Origin: Syntrophales bacterium
GTDB lineage: Bacteria; Desulfobacterota; Syntrophia; Syntrophales; UBA2210
Direction: 5' to 3'
Assembly (NCBI GenBank): GCA_023230565.1
Contig: JALNXD010000001.1
Span: 124,001-188,000, forward strand
DNA length: 64,000 nt
In this document: in pieces, positions 1 through 8,068 of the stretch
Numbering within the stretch: the first letter of the stretch is position 1
Layout of the letters: every line of letters starts with the position of its first letter
The notes under the pieces: generated by a model
Seen by the model: only the letters and a program-made list of their open reading frames with translations
Databases searched by the model: none
Told to the model about the DNA's origin: nothing
Made by a program: the position numbers and the translations under genes

Positions 1-122
1 TTCGCGGCGTCTCCATAAAAAACTTCGGAGGCAGGGCGAGTATCCCGGGTGAGGCCTATCAGTCGTATGCCTCAGTGACAAAGGATGAAGTGCAATCCCG
101 CAAAGTGTTTTTAAATAAGTAA
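1..122 (+). CDS. 3' end of an unidentified gene (partial)
   Basis: An open frame runs from base 3 to a TAA at 120-122, giving 39 residues that end QSRKVFLNK. The peptide has an ordinary amino-acid mix (IPGEAYQSYASVTKDE in the middle) and a clean stop, so it looks like the C-terminus of a gene that starts left of the window. I do not recognise the family from so short a piece. It converges on the flavoprotein gene at 489-2039. Confidence 0.4.
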   Translation, partial: RGVSIKNFGGRASIPGEAYQSYASVTKDEVQSRKVFLNK

Positions 123-150
123 TGCGAACGCTCTTGCATTCTCCATTTCG

Positions 151-181
151 GGCATGAGCTCTTGACCGTGAATCGGCTGTG
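151..181 (+). repeat. Dispersed repeat, copy A
   Basis: This 31-base stretch matches 36203-36233 at 25 of 31 positions, sharing GGCAYGAG, GACCG and AATCGGCTGTG. Both copies lie in gene-free DNA, which suggests a degenerate dispersed element and not a coding relic. Confidence 0.35.
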
Positions 182-251
182 TTTCGGATACCATGCCATC
201 CATGCGAAGCGTCCGCCCCGGCTATATCTTACCTGCCACATGCAAGTGTGC

Positions 252-277
252 CGGGACAGCTTCGCGAGACGATGCAC
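252..277 (+). repeat. Short dispersed repeat, copy 1
   Basis: The motif CGGGACAGCTTCGCGAGACG recurs in diverged form at 15652-15678 (one inserted A and a few substitutions). Both are in intergenic DNA. The similarity is short and could be partly chance. Confidence 0.25.
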
Positions 278-447
278 GGTCGAAACTCAGGTCCAAGCCC
301 GGTCAAATCTCATGCCCCTGAATGGCAGAACACTCTAAATGAGCATTGCGAGAGCCCTCACTTACTTCCTGTTTTTTTTTGCAAGCTCGGGTGGCGAAAA
401 GCTTCTAGGCAAGCGATGCGAAAACTCATGCACTCTGGAACCAGTGC

Positions 448-489
448 ATTTCGGGAACCATACCCTGCCGCATTTCATTTTCCCGAAAT
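448..489 (-). terminator. Inverted repeat at the end of the flavoprotein gene
   Basis: A 10-base perfect inverted repeat (ATTTCGGGAA at 448-457 against 480-489) begins at the stop codon of the minus-strand flavoprotein gene. The loop is about 22 bases and there is no clear T run, so it may be a weak terminator or an mRNA end-stabilising hairpin. Confidence 0.3.
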
Positions 490-2039
490 TACAAAGCACC
501 TGCATTTTTACCTGCGATTCGTCCAAATACGAGACAATCTACCACAGCGCAGCTTCCCAGTCGAACTGCACCATGGACACCCCCGGCCACCTCGCCTGCC
601 GCATAAAGACCCTTTATCGAGTTTCCTTCAACATCGATAACCTCACCTTTGTCATTGATCTGGACGCCGCCCATTGTATGATGGACTTTCGGCCATAGCC
701 TTATTGCATAGAATGGAGGATTAGTCATGGGTTTGGCATCGGGCTGAATGAAACGGTTAAATTCCTTGTCCGTCCCGGCTTTCACATAGCTGTTATAATC
801 TTCAATGGTCTTTTTTACTGCATCACAGGGCATGTTGTAGGACTCGCACAACCCATCGAGTGCATCAAATTTCTTTACGACGCTCCTTTCCAGAAGCTTC
901 TGCAGAGCGCCGGGAGGACCTCCCATCGATTTAACCCCTTCAGAATCCGAAATACCTATCGCAGCATGGCCCGTTCTGATAATAGCGTCGGCTCTTATTT
1001 TCCGGTCGGCAAGTTCGCTGATGAAGCGTTTTCCAGTGGCGGGATCGACCATTACCCCATAAGAAAATACAGGGCCCGTTGCAAAGTGCGGTCCCAGGCC
1101 AAATCCTTTTTCGTCGGGGCTTGCCCACGGACCCAGTTGAATCCACGACGGCTGTACGGGATTCCCGCCTATTTTGAACATTTCCAGCAACCCTTCAGCG
1201 GTGGCCCCCGGCTGGTTAGTGGAATTGACCGTATCGATCAATTTCGGATCCTGAGTCATTCTGTAGCGAACATCCCGGGAAAAGCCTCCCGTCGCCATAA
1301 CAAGACCCTTTTTTGTTCTTACAGTTTTTATCGTGCCGCTTTTTTCATCTGGAAAGCGATATCCCTCCCGGATCTGAATACCGGCAACTCTTCCATCCTT
1401 GTCTTTAAAGATTTTTTCCAGATATACCTGGGTTACTACCGGCACACCGAGCTCTTTCAGCTTAGCCAATTCCTTGTTTACGATAGCCGAACCGCTGTAA
1501 TTGGAAGTAGGACAACTCCTCGCAACCGTGTGGCCACCCATGTGAAGAAGCTGGGCCGCACTTCCGAAGCCGACGCCCAGATACTCCTTGCACCAGTTGT
1601 AAGCATCTTTTGACTGGTACGCCACCATACGAGCCAGCTCAGGATAGTTCAGGTAAAGACCGGCCTTCATCATGTCTTGCAGCATCAAATCCGGTGAATC
1701 TTGAATCCCTTTTGCCTCCTGCATATCTGAACCAACTACAGCCATAACACCGCCGTTAATAATAGAATTACCTCCGGCAACGCGCATTTTTTCATAGACT
1801 TTGACTGAAGCCCCCGCATTTTTTGCCTCTATAGCCGCGGCAAGTCCTGCAAATCCGCTTCCTACAACAGCCACGTCTATTTCCTCATTCCACTCCTGGG
1901 GTAATTCGGCACTGAAAGCCCTTGGAACACCGGCAAGCAGACCACCGGAAGCCACACCGGCAATTGCAACAGTTCCCGTGGTTTTAAGAAACCCTCTTCT
2001 GGTAACACCTTTATTTTCTGAAAATGTATTTTCAGCCAT
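489..2039 (-). CDS. Tat-exported flavocytochrome c / fumarate reductase-like flavoprotein
   Basis: This 516-residue protein belongs to the FAD-binding family of fumarate reductase, flavocytochrome c and urocanate reductase. The N-terminus has a twin-arginine signal (TRRGFLK, residues 14-20) followed by a small hydrophobic stretch, so it should be exported folded with its flavin. An FAD-binding Rossmann motif VVGSGFAGLAAAIEA follows, and the active-site region HHTMGG and C-terminal RLGS...VFGRIAG are present. The multihaem domain seen in Shewanella Fcc3 is missing, so electrons must come from a separate cytochrome. The substrate cannot be told from sequence; fumarate, urocanate or another 2-enoate is possible. 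The start is fixed by AAGGAGGTG just upstream. The neighbouring ccsA/resB genes would supply c-type cytochromes. Confidence 0.85.
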   Translation of the reverse strand: MAENTFSENKGVTRRGFLKTTGTVAIAGVASGGLLAGVPRAFSAELPQEWNEEIDVAVVGSGFAGLAAAIEAKNAGASVKVYEKMRVAGGNSIINGGVMAVVGSDMQEAKGIQDSPDLMLQDMMKAGLYLNYPELARMVAYQSKDAYNWCKEYLGVGFGSAAQLLHMGGHTVARSCPTSNYSGSAIVNKELAKLKELGVPVVTQVYLEKIFKDKDGRVAGIQIREGYRFPDEKSGTIKTVRTKKGLVMATGGFSRDVRYRMTQDPKLIDTVNSTNQPGATAEGLLEMFKIGGNPVQPSWIQLGPWASPDEKGFGLGPHFATGPVFSYGVMVDPATGKRFISELADRKIRADAIIRTGHAAIGISDSEGVKSMGGPPGALQKLLERSVVKKFDALDGLCESYNMPCDAVKKTIEDYNSYVKAGTDKEFNRFIQPDAKPMTNPPFYAIRLWPKVHHTMGGVQINDKGEVIDVEGNSIKGLYAAGEVAGGVHGAVRLGSCAVVDCLVFGRIAGKNAGAL

Positions 2040-2308
2040 ATTACACCTCCTTCTTCTTACTTTTATGGTTAATTCCTGAAATTAGAACAACGGTGGCTCC
2101 TTTTTTACAATCTTGAGACATAGCATCAACCCGCTTTTAACGAGCACAGAGAAACAATCTAATCTCACATACTTCATAAAAATCAAAATACCCAAAGGAG
2201 ATATGAAATAACAGCTTTTCTCCCCGACATTCAGGTTATTCAATGTAGCAGAGGGAAACTTAAAGAGAGGGAGTTTTAAAAGAACAACGGCAAATAGCTA
2301 ATATCTTT

Positions 2309-2336
2309 ATGATAAGGAATTCCTTTTTTAAGTCAA
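2309..2336 (-). promoter_or_regulatory. Candidate sigma-70 promoter for the flavoprotein gene
   Basis: On the minus strand, TTGACT (2336-2331) and TATCAT (2314-2309) are separated by 16 bases. This would give a leader of roughly 260 bases before the flavoprotein start. Nothing else was recognised in the 317-base gap 2040-2356, which separates this gene from ccsA on the same strand. Confidence 0.4.
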
Positions 2337-2356
2337 GTCATATATCATTCCAATTC

Positions 2357-3193
2357 CTACATATAACTGTGGAGACCTGACAAGATGTAGTTGACGCCCA
2401 GATAAGTAAAAATGACTGCGATAAATCCTATAATTGATATCAGGGCCATGGAGGTACCTTTCCAACCTCGCGCAAGTCGGGCGTGAATGTAAGCTCCGTA
2501 TATCATCCAGGTAATAAGTGACCAGGTTTCTTTCGGATCCCACCCCCAGTATCTTCCCCAGGCCGTGTCGGCCCATACGGCGCCCGTAATGATTCCCAGG
2601 CTGAGCAGAACAAAACCGATTGAAGTGATCCGATAACCGAGATCATCAAAGACATCGTAATCAGGCAGTATCCTCTCAATCCTTCTCCCCGCTCTTACTC
2701 TTATGAGATAGAGAATGCTGGTGATAAAAGAGATAGCAAAGCAGGCATAGGCAAGAAACGAACTTACTACATGACTTATAAGCCAATTACTCTGAAGAGC
2801 TGGGATAAGCGGCTGTATTTGTGTGGTAACGTTTCCCGACAGAGACGCATATGCCAGCAGAATGAATGCAAAAAAAGACGCCAGAGTTCCTATAATGTCA
2901 TTTCTGTGGCGTTTCCAGGTGGCAAACAGAATCACTACGACAGACCAGGAAAAAAAAACAAGCGATTCGTAGAGATTGGAAAGCGGGGCATGACCGAATC
3001 CCATTTGATAAGAAAAGGCCCAGCGTATAATAATAGCCGCGGTCTCTATGCTAAATCCTCCAACAACAAATAGTATTGCAGCGTTCTGCATACTTCTTTT
3101 TTGAAATACAAAAGCGGCAAAAAATACCAGTGCTCCAAAAAAATAAAAAAACGTTGAAATACTGACAAGAAACGTATCGTTCATCTCAATCAT
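2357..3193 (-). CDS. ccsA: Cytochrome c biogenesis protein CcsA/ResC
   Basis: This multi-spanning membrane protein is the haem-handling partner of ResB in system II cytochrome c maturation, which moves haem across the membrane and attaches it to CXXCH motifs. The signature haem-binding WWD-type motif is seen as WGWDPKETWSLITW near the C-terminus, with about eight hydrophobic helices and histidines flanking the periplasmic loops. I place the start at 3193 (MIEMNDTFLVSIS), about 278 residues; a longer open frame exists upstream but lies wholly inside resB. The start overlaps the end of resB (ATGATTGA), a sign of translational coupling. Confidence 0.85.
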   Translation of the reverse strand: MIEMNDTFLVSISTFFYFFGALVFFAAFVFQKRSMQNAAILFVVGGFSIETAAIIIRWAFSYQMGFGHAPLSNLYESLVFFSWSVVVILFATWKRHRNDIIGTLASFFAFILLAYASLSGNVTTQIQPLIPALQSNWLISHVVSSFLAYACFAISFITSILYLIRVRAGRRIERILPDYDVFDDLGYRITSIGFVLLSLGIITGAVWADTAWGRYWGWDPKETWSLITWMIYGAYIHARLARGWKGTSMALISIIGFIAVIFTYLGVNYILSGLHSYM

Positions 3194-4520
3194 ATTTGCA
3201 AAGCTTATTGAATTTTTGGGTAATTGATTTTTCGAAACTGCTGCCGTCTTTCCTGTCTGTTTTGGCTGCAACTTCAACACGAGAACCTTCAGAAACTGGC
3301 GTAATCTTCATCCACAGGCGCCGGTGCGATTTAAATAGAATCATTGCAAACCCCCCAAGAATCAGCACAAATCCCGCCCAAACCAGAGGAACGCCTGGAT
3401 CCTTCCCCACCTGCAGGCCCGTATAGTAGCGTGCTGTAAATCCTTCTATTTTAAATGTATACCCTTGCCGTTTTGTTCCCTGAGCTTGATGTAAGCCGGA
3501 AGGTATCCAAAAAATGTCATGAGGCGCCCCGGGTGCAAGAATCACTGCCATAACTGCTGGTCCCAGTCCCTGCAAATCGGGAACAAATCTGGCAACGGCA
3601 AAGGACTTATCACTTCCCGGTAGCGGCACTTTCTTCATGAGATTGAGGGTACATATTGACGTTGTAGCGCTCTTTTCCTCCGTAACGGAGATTTTGAAGT
3701 CAGAGGCTTCTGCTATTCCATAAGAAGCCTGGCACAATTTGAATCCCCGGTACGTAAAGGGATCGTTCACTCTTATGGATTCTGACGCCACAGGTTCTCC
3801 TTCATCTATTATCGTTATATCGCTCCGGTATTCTTTCGGCATCCCGTTATCATAAAATTGCACGGCAAACCCGTCGCACTTCACTGAAAAAGGAAGTTTT
3901 TCTTCTTTATCGCCCGGGAAAAGAAGGGCGATGCTGGACATTTCTCCCTCTATAATCGTCATCCGACCCGAAAAGCCCATTATCGATCCGATAAGACCGC
4001 CTGCAAGAACAAGAAGGATGCTAATATGGACCACCGGAGCACCTAAACGTGAATATGCACCCCCTTCTGAATAGATACGCCGTTCTTCACCTTCCCTTAT
4101 TATAGTCGGTTTTCCTGTAAGCCGCCCTGCCAGCAATGTAAGCTTCTGTTCCATTGTTTCAACAGGATAAGCGCTTTCGCAGACATACTGTATGGGCCAT
4201 AAACGAGTGACCGTCTCCTCAAGATCACGATTCTTCCTGGACATCCCCCGCAGAGTGCCCGGCAGTGTCCTGATCGTGCAGGCGGTAATATTCACGGCTA
4301 AAAGAAACAGGAGAAGCATAAACCACCATGAATGATACATATCGGTGATTTCGAAAAAATCCAAAAAAGAAACCATACCGGGACCATAAATTTTTTCATA
4401 ATGTTCTCCGGGCAAACCCTGCGTCACCAGAGTACCGAAAACAGATGTCGCGGCCAGAGTAAAAAAAAGAAATATTGTAAGCCGGACCGAGGCAGTATAT
4501 TTATAAATTTTTCGCATCAT
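3186..4520 (-). CDS. resB: Cytochrome c biogenesis protein ResB
   Basis: ResB forms a complex with CcsA in system II cytochrome c maturation. The sequence shows the family layout: an N-terminal pair of membrane helices (SVRLTIFLFFTLAATSVFGT and WWFMLLLFLLAVNITACTI), a third helix near VVHISILLVLAGGLIGS, a large periplasmic domain, and a last helix VPLVWAGFVLILGGFAMILF before a basic tail. About 444 residues from ATG 4520, which has AAAGGA upstream; a GTG at 4562 is possible but has a poorly spaced binding site. It lies between the DoxX-like gene and ccsA on the same strand, and its stop overlaps the ccsA start. Confidence 0.85.
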   Translation of the reverse strand: MMRKIYKYTASVRLTIFLFFTLAATSVFGTLVTQGLPGEHYEKIYGPGMVSFLDFFEITDMYHSWWFMLLLFLLAVNITACTIRTLPGTLRGMSRKNRDLEETVTRLWPIQYVCESAYPVETMEQKLTLLAGRLTGKPTIIREGEERRIYSEGGAYSRLGAPVVHISILLVLAGGLIGSIMGFSGRMTIIEGEMSSIALLFPGDKEEKLPFSVKCDGFAVQFYDNGMPKEYRSDITIIDEGEPVASESIRVNDPFTYRGFKLCQASYGIAEASDFKISVTEEKSATTSICTLNLMKKVPLPGSDKSFAVARFVPDLQGLGPAVMAVILAPGAPHDIFWIPSGLHQAQGTKRQGYTFKIEGFTARYYTGLQVGKDPGVPLVWAGFVLILGGFAMILFKSHRRLWMKITPVSEGSRVEVAAKTDRKDGSSFEKSITQKFNKLCKYD

Positions 4521-4591
4521 ATCAGATGTATCCTTTACGTCTTTCCTGTCGCCCTGAATCACTCCGATATAAAGAGATATCTCTGCTTTTT

Positions 4592-5110
4592 TCAGGAATG
4601 CCCATTAATACTTTCCTGCCGGCTTTTTTCTGCCTTAATCCCCCCTTTTTTTACATGTGAAAAAGCGGCAAAGGTTTTTATAAAAAGATATATCCCAAGA
4701 AAAAGAAGCAATCCATCCCGAATGAGATACCATAGCATGGAACCGGCAAGGGTTACCTCATTGGAGGTGCTGAAGCATCCGCACTGTATGTCGATGCCTC
4801 GAATAGAGCTGATAAGAAGAGCCAAAAAAAATACAGAAAGAAGGAGGTCTGCCAGCAAAACTGCACCGAAATACCAGACGCGAAAAAAAAGACAGAGGCC
4901 TATCGCCAGCTCAAGCCAAGGGAGGATAACAGCGGCAATATTTATAAGTCCGAAAGGAAGAATTCGATAATTGTAGATAGCCACGGCAAATGATTCGGGA
5001 TCGATAATTTTATGTATGCTCGCATAGAGAAAAAGAGCTCCCAGTAAGATATCTATACCGCGCCGATACAGCTCTTCTCGTTGGTTTCGATGCTTCATAA
5101 ATTTTCTCAT
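4592..5110 (-). CDS. DoxX/MauE-like membrane protein
   Basis: A 172-residue protein with four predicted membrane helices that fits the DoxX/MauE family of small redox-linked membrane proteins. Typical features are the N-terminal LLGALFLYASIHKIIDPESFA, the helix YNYRILPFGLINIAAVILPWLELAIGL, and the motif IQCGCFS, the cysteine pair common in MauE-type members. Such genes often sit beside exported thioredoxin-like, rhodanese or cytochrome-maturation genes, as here, so a role in exporting reducing power or thiol chemistry is an inference. The start at 5110 overlaps the stop of the small upstream ORF as TGATG, pointing to coupled translation; ATG 5098 is an alternative. Confidence 0.7.
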   Translation of the reverse strand: MRKFMKHRNQREELYRRGIDILLGALFLYASIHKIIDPESFAVAIYNYRILPFGLINIAAVILPWLELAIGLCLFFRVWYFGAVLLADLLLSVFFLALLISSIRGIDIQCGCFSTSNEVTLAGSMLWYLIRDGLLLFLGIYLFIKTFAAFSHVKKGGIKAEKSRQESINGHS

Positions 5111-5220
5111 CAGAGAGGGAGAGGAACAGATCTGATTATATTTGCGATTATACCAACCACAACGGCAAACGCAAGAATCAATCCAGATTCCCACAGAGCT
5201 CTGCGAAGGCGGTCTTTCAT
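5110..5220 (-). CDS. 36-residue single-helix membrane peptide
   Basis: This short frame is easily missed. It starts at ATG 5220 behind a good ribosome binding site (AGAAGGA, six bases upstream) and ends in a TGA that overlaps the start of the DoxX-like gene (TGATG). The peptide has a basic N-terminus (MKDRLRRALWESG), one hydrophobic helix (LILAFAVVVGIIANII) and ends SVPLPL. It resembles the N-terminal anchor of exported rhodanese-like proteins found near DoxX genes in related bacteria, so it may be a truncated remnant kept for coupling, or a true small membrane subunit. Confidence 0.55.
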   Translation of the reverse strand: MKDRLRRALWESGLILAFAVVVGIIANIIRSVPLPL

Positions 5221-5315
5221 TTTTTTCCTTCTCTCATTGTCCCTTTTATTTTTGCATTTTCTTTAAATGAAAATGATCAAGCCTATATTAATTGATCCGA
5301 AATTCTTTCCTTAAT

Positions 5316-5344
5316 TTGACTAATCATCTGTTTTTATTTAGATA
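5316..5344 (+). promoter_or_regulatory. Candidate sigma-70 promoter for the DUF364-mobB pair
   Basis: TTGACT (5316-5321) and TAGATA (5339-5344) are separated by 17 bases, in the divergent region between the minus-strand cytochrome c group and the plus-strand DUF364 gene. The leader would be about 145 bases. Confidence 0.4.
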
Positions 5345-5496
5345 ATACCTTTCGTTCACGGGATTTATCAAAAACTGATGTACAGAATATTACGAAATAA
5401 AACATAGGGCAATTGCAATTTCCACGTTGTTCCACTTAGAATGTTTCCTTGACCCTGTGAAAGCAATTAGTTAAAAGAAAACAAAAGGTGAAAAAT

Positions 5497-6252
5497 ATGA
5501 TAGAAAAAGGGCAAATCAGTAAAAATCTTTTCGAACATGCCTTTGAAAAAGGCAAAAGAAGAACGGTATCTGACGTCAGAATCGGGCTTGGGTATATAGG
5601 GATTGCTCTCGATGACGGTCGGCTGGGATTGGCCGCCGTAATGAAGCAGGATTTTTCAGCAAGCTGTACAGCACTCCCTAAAGCGGGAACGCTAAGTGGA
5701 CAGAGCGCATCGAATCTTTTGAAGTTCATAGTGGAATCAAAAAATCCGCTGGAAAAAGGTTTGGGGCTGGCCACGGCAAACGCCATCGTCTGCCCCGGGT
5801 ACTCTGATTTTGAGGATGATGCAATTGATGTAATGAATCTTACGAAAAATGACAACGTTGCCATGGTGGGCTTTTTCGGACCACTTGTAGGAAAGATAAA
5901 AGCCACAGGAGCAACTCTTTCCATTATTGAAAGAAATCCGAACCGTCCCGGCATAATAGACAGCGAACGTCAAAGCGAAATCCTTTCCGATGCAACTGTT
6001 GCAATTGTAACGGCCACCTCAATACTGAACGATACCGTCGAATCAATACTGGAAAAACTTACTGGTGCAAGATATGTAACAATCTTGGGGCCCTCGACAC
6101 CGCTTTGTCCTGAAGTCTTCCGGGATACTCCGGTACACCACCTCGGTGGTTCAGTAAGCCTTGACAACAAAAAGATACTGCAGGTTATCTCGGAAGGAGG
6201 CGGGACTCCTGCCATGCGTCCATTCCTGCGGTTCATCAACTTATTTTTCTAA
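5497..6252 (+). CDS. DUF4213/DUF364 protein (putative metal-chelation family)
   Basis: A 251-residue protein with the two-part layout of the DUF4213-DUF364 family. The N-terminal half contains ALDDGRLGLAAVMKQD; the C-terminal half is Rossmann-like (NVAMVGFFGPLVGKIKATGA, then TILGPSTPLCPEVF). The family is described as a putative heavy-metal chelatase related to molybdenum- or metal-handling proteins, but no reaction is established. I place the start at ATG 5497, behind AAAAGGTG; the GTG at 5488 lies inside that binding site. mobB follows 13 bases after the stop, which fits a molybdenum-related role but does not prove one. Confidence 0.75.
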   Translation: MIEKGQISKNLFEHAFEKGKRRTVSDVRIGLGYIGIALDDGRLGLAAVMKQDFSASCTALPKAGTLSGQSASNLLKFIVESKNPLEKGLGLATANAIVCPGYSDFEDDAIDVMNLTKNDNVAMVGFFGPLVGKIKATGATLSIIERNPNRPGIIDSERQSEILSDATVAIVTATSILNDTVESILEKLTGARYVTILGPSTPLCPEVFRDTPVHHLGGSVSLDNKKILQVISEGGGTPAMRPFLRFINLFF

Positions 6253-6265
6253 AAGGATAGCATAC

Positions 6266-6787
6266 ATGCCTCCCATTCTCTCGATTGTAGGAAAATCAAA
6301 TTCGGGTAAAACGACTCTCATAGAAAAAATGATTCCTCTTTTTGTTGCAAAAGGTTACAGGATCGCAACCATTAAGCACAATCGGCATGGATTCGATATC
6401 GATCATGAAGGTAAAGACAGCTGGCGACATAAAAAGGCCGGTGCCTTCGCCTCCGTAATTGCGTCACCGGGAAAAGCGGCGCTGGTGGAAGATACCGGCA
6501 AAGACTTACGCATAGAGGAACTTGCCGAGCGGTATATAAGGGATGCCGATTTGATCCTGGCAGAAGGGTTCAAAGATAATCCGTTCCCGAAAATAGAAGT
6601 ATCCCGAAAAGAATCGCACCATGCGCTTCTCTGCACAAAAAAGGATAACCTCATTGCAATCGCAGCCGATGCAATTTATGATAAAGACGTTCCTTTGTAT
6701 GATATCAACGATATAGAAGGCCTGGTCCTCTTGATAGAAGAAAAATTTTTAAAAAAGGGAGTTCCTCCTTCTGATTTGAAAAAGTAA
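6266..6787 (+). CDS. mobB: Molybdopterin-guanine dinucleotide biosynthesis protein MobB
   Basis: MobB is a GTP-binding adaptor that helps MobA or other proteins with the guanine dinucleotide form of the molybdenum cofactor. The protein (173 residues) has the P-loop GKSNSGKT near its N-terminus, followed by the family's IATIKHNRHGFDIDHEGKDSWRHKKAGA, and LILAEGFKDNPFPKIEV in the middle. The start at 6266 is preceded by AAAGGAT with good spacing; the upstream in-frame extension overlaps the previous gene in another frame. Its position right after the DUF364 gene suggests one transcript. Confidence 0.85.
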   Translation: MPPILSIVGKSNSGKTTLIEKMIPLFVAKGYRIATIKHNRHGFDIDHEGKDSWRHKKAGAFASVIASPGKAALVEDTGKDLRIEELAERYIRDADLILAEGFKDNPFPKIEVSRKESHHALLCTKKDNLIAIAADAIYDKDVPLYDINDIEGLVLLIEEKFLKKGVPPSDLKK

Positions 6788-6790
6788 ATA

Positions 6791-6945
6791 TGCGGCTTGT
6801 AAAAAGTCCGGCCTCTGGATTACGCTGCATTTCTCGTTATTGCAGCGTACCGTAAGCGCCTATTATTCCCTGCGATATACAAGCCTTGATCTCGGCCTAC
6901 AAAGGCCGCTTGAATTTGTACTTTTTACGGGCCATCAAATGCAGG
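6791..6945. repeat. Decayed MITE-like element with terminal inverted repeats
   Basis: The gap between mobB and the next gene has outer inverted arms GTAAAAAGT (6799-6807) and ACTTTTTAC (6920-6928), each flanked by GGCC-type bases, and a perfect 9-base inner hairpin TACGCTGCA (6821-6829) / TGCAGCGTA (6841-6849). Elements with ACTTTTTACG ends are familiar as short non-coding repeats in Desulfobacterota genomes. It carries no open frame. Confidence 0.5.
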
Positions 6946-6982
6946 CATATGGATTTTTGCTGAGCAATAATTGTAATTTAGT

Positions 6983-7300
6983 ATGGATGAAATTAATTGG
7001 CTGAAATTAATTAAATGGATTCTTATAGTTCTGATTGCCGGATTTATAGGCCAGTTTGGGAAAATGCTCGCCAATCATTTTATTGCAAAGGCAAGGTTCA
7101 AAAAGAAAAGAGAAGAAAAGCAATTAATGGGTAACGCAGCTGCTTCCGGTTCAGAAACAAAGAAAGAAATTGGGCCGGGTTCCATGCCTGCCGAGGAAAC
7201 AGCCAAAGAAAGGGAAAAGATTGAAAAGAAGAAAATAAAAGCCTTGGAGAAACAGAAAAAAAAGGAATTAAAAAACCTGGAAAAGAAAAGTAAAAAGTAA
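6983..7300 (+). CDS. Small lysine-rich membrane-anchored protein
   Basis: This 105-residue protein has one N-terminal membrane helix (LIKWILIVLIAGFIGQFGKMLANHF) and a long tail made largely of Lys and Glu, predicted to be helical and cytoplasmic (ERE-KIEKKKIKALEKQKKKELK). I do not recognise a family. The frame is intact and ends 20 bases before greA, so it may be co-transcribed with it. The ribosome binding site is poor, which lowers confidence in the exact start. Confidence 0.5.
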   Translation: MDEINWLKLIKWILIVLIAGFIGQFGKMLANHFIAKARFKKKREEKQLMGNAAASGSETKKEIGPGSMPAEETAKEREKIEKKKIKALEKQKKKELKNLEKKSKK

Positions 7301-7320
7301 AATTAAACTGGAGGCGCATT

Positions 7321-7803
7321 ATGGAAAAGGTCCCGATCACGAGACCTGGATTCAACAAACTAAAAAAAGAACTGGATCATCTGAAGCGGATAGCCGTTCC
7401 GCAAAATATTCGGGATATCGAAGAGGCACGTGCACATGGAGATATTTCGGAAAATGCCGAATATGAAGCTGCGAAAGAACGGCAAGCATTTCTTCAGGGA
7501 AAGATTCAGGAAATAGAAAATAAACTCGCCACATCAACGATTATAGATCCAAAAGATCTCACCGACGAGCGAGTTGTGTTCGGCTCCACTGTCAAAATGG
7601 AAGATATAATAAAAGAGGAAATTATTGAATATCTCCTTGTCGGTCCTTTTGAATCTGATATCGAAAAAAACAAAATATCGGTCACCTCGCCCATTGGTAA
7701 AGCTTTGATAGGCAAAGAAGTGGGTGAAGAGGTATCAGTAAAAACACCGGGAGGCATGCGGCGCTTTGAGATTGTCGATATTTCGATCAAGCCTCACGAT
7801 TAA
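7321..7803 (+). CDS. greA: Transcription elongation factor GreA
   Basis: GreA binds RNA polymerase through the secondary channel and stimulates cleavage of backtracked transcripts. The 160-residue length is normal. The N-terminal coiled coil carries the tip motif as EARAHGDISENAEYEAAKERQ, including the acidic residues that coordinate magnesium, and the C-terminal FKBP-like domain has the usual PIGKALIGKEVGEEVSVKTPGG. The start is fixed by CTGGAGG upstream. Confidence 0.93.
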   Translation: MEKVPITRPGFNKLKKELDHLKRIAVPQNIRDIEEARAHGDISENAEYEAAKERQAFLQGKIQEIENKLATSTIIDPKDLTDERVVFGSTVKMEDIIKEEIIEYLLVGPFESDIEKNKISVTSPIGKALIGKEVGEEVSVKTPGGMRRFEIVDISIKPHD

Positions 7804-8068
7804 TGTCGCCGATCGCTTCACCTGATTTATTGTATTTTCATTTTCAACAGACCGGCTCCTGAATGCTTCAGCAGCAATTCTCTATTTACTCTGTACACGA
7901 GATGCCTGAAGAAAAAAGATAAGAATCGGCAGCAACAGTCTGCATTCTGGTTATTTGTGTTTTCATATGATATGCTTATATAAGTGTATTACATAGCACT
8001 TCAGCAGAAAAATGAGTAGCCTTTGGGCGATAAATACTTCTGAACAAGACAAGAGAGGATGTGAATTC

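Larger units (their letters stand above)
123..488. other. Gene-free stretch with degenerate repeats
   Basis: No convincing gene lies between the two convergent genes here. The stretch holds two short sequences with diverged relatives elsewhere in the window (151-181 and 252-277) and an inverted repeat at its right end. The open frames in it have no ribosome binding site and run antisense into the flavoprotein gene. Confidence 0.5.

Noticed and set aside
179..640. Plus-strand frame at the left end
   Set aside because: It has no binding site, odd composition and runs antisense into the flavoprotein gene.
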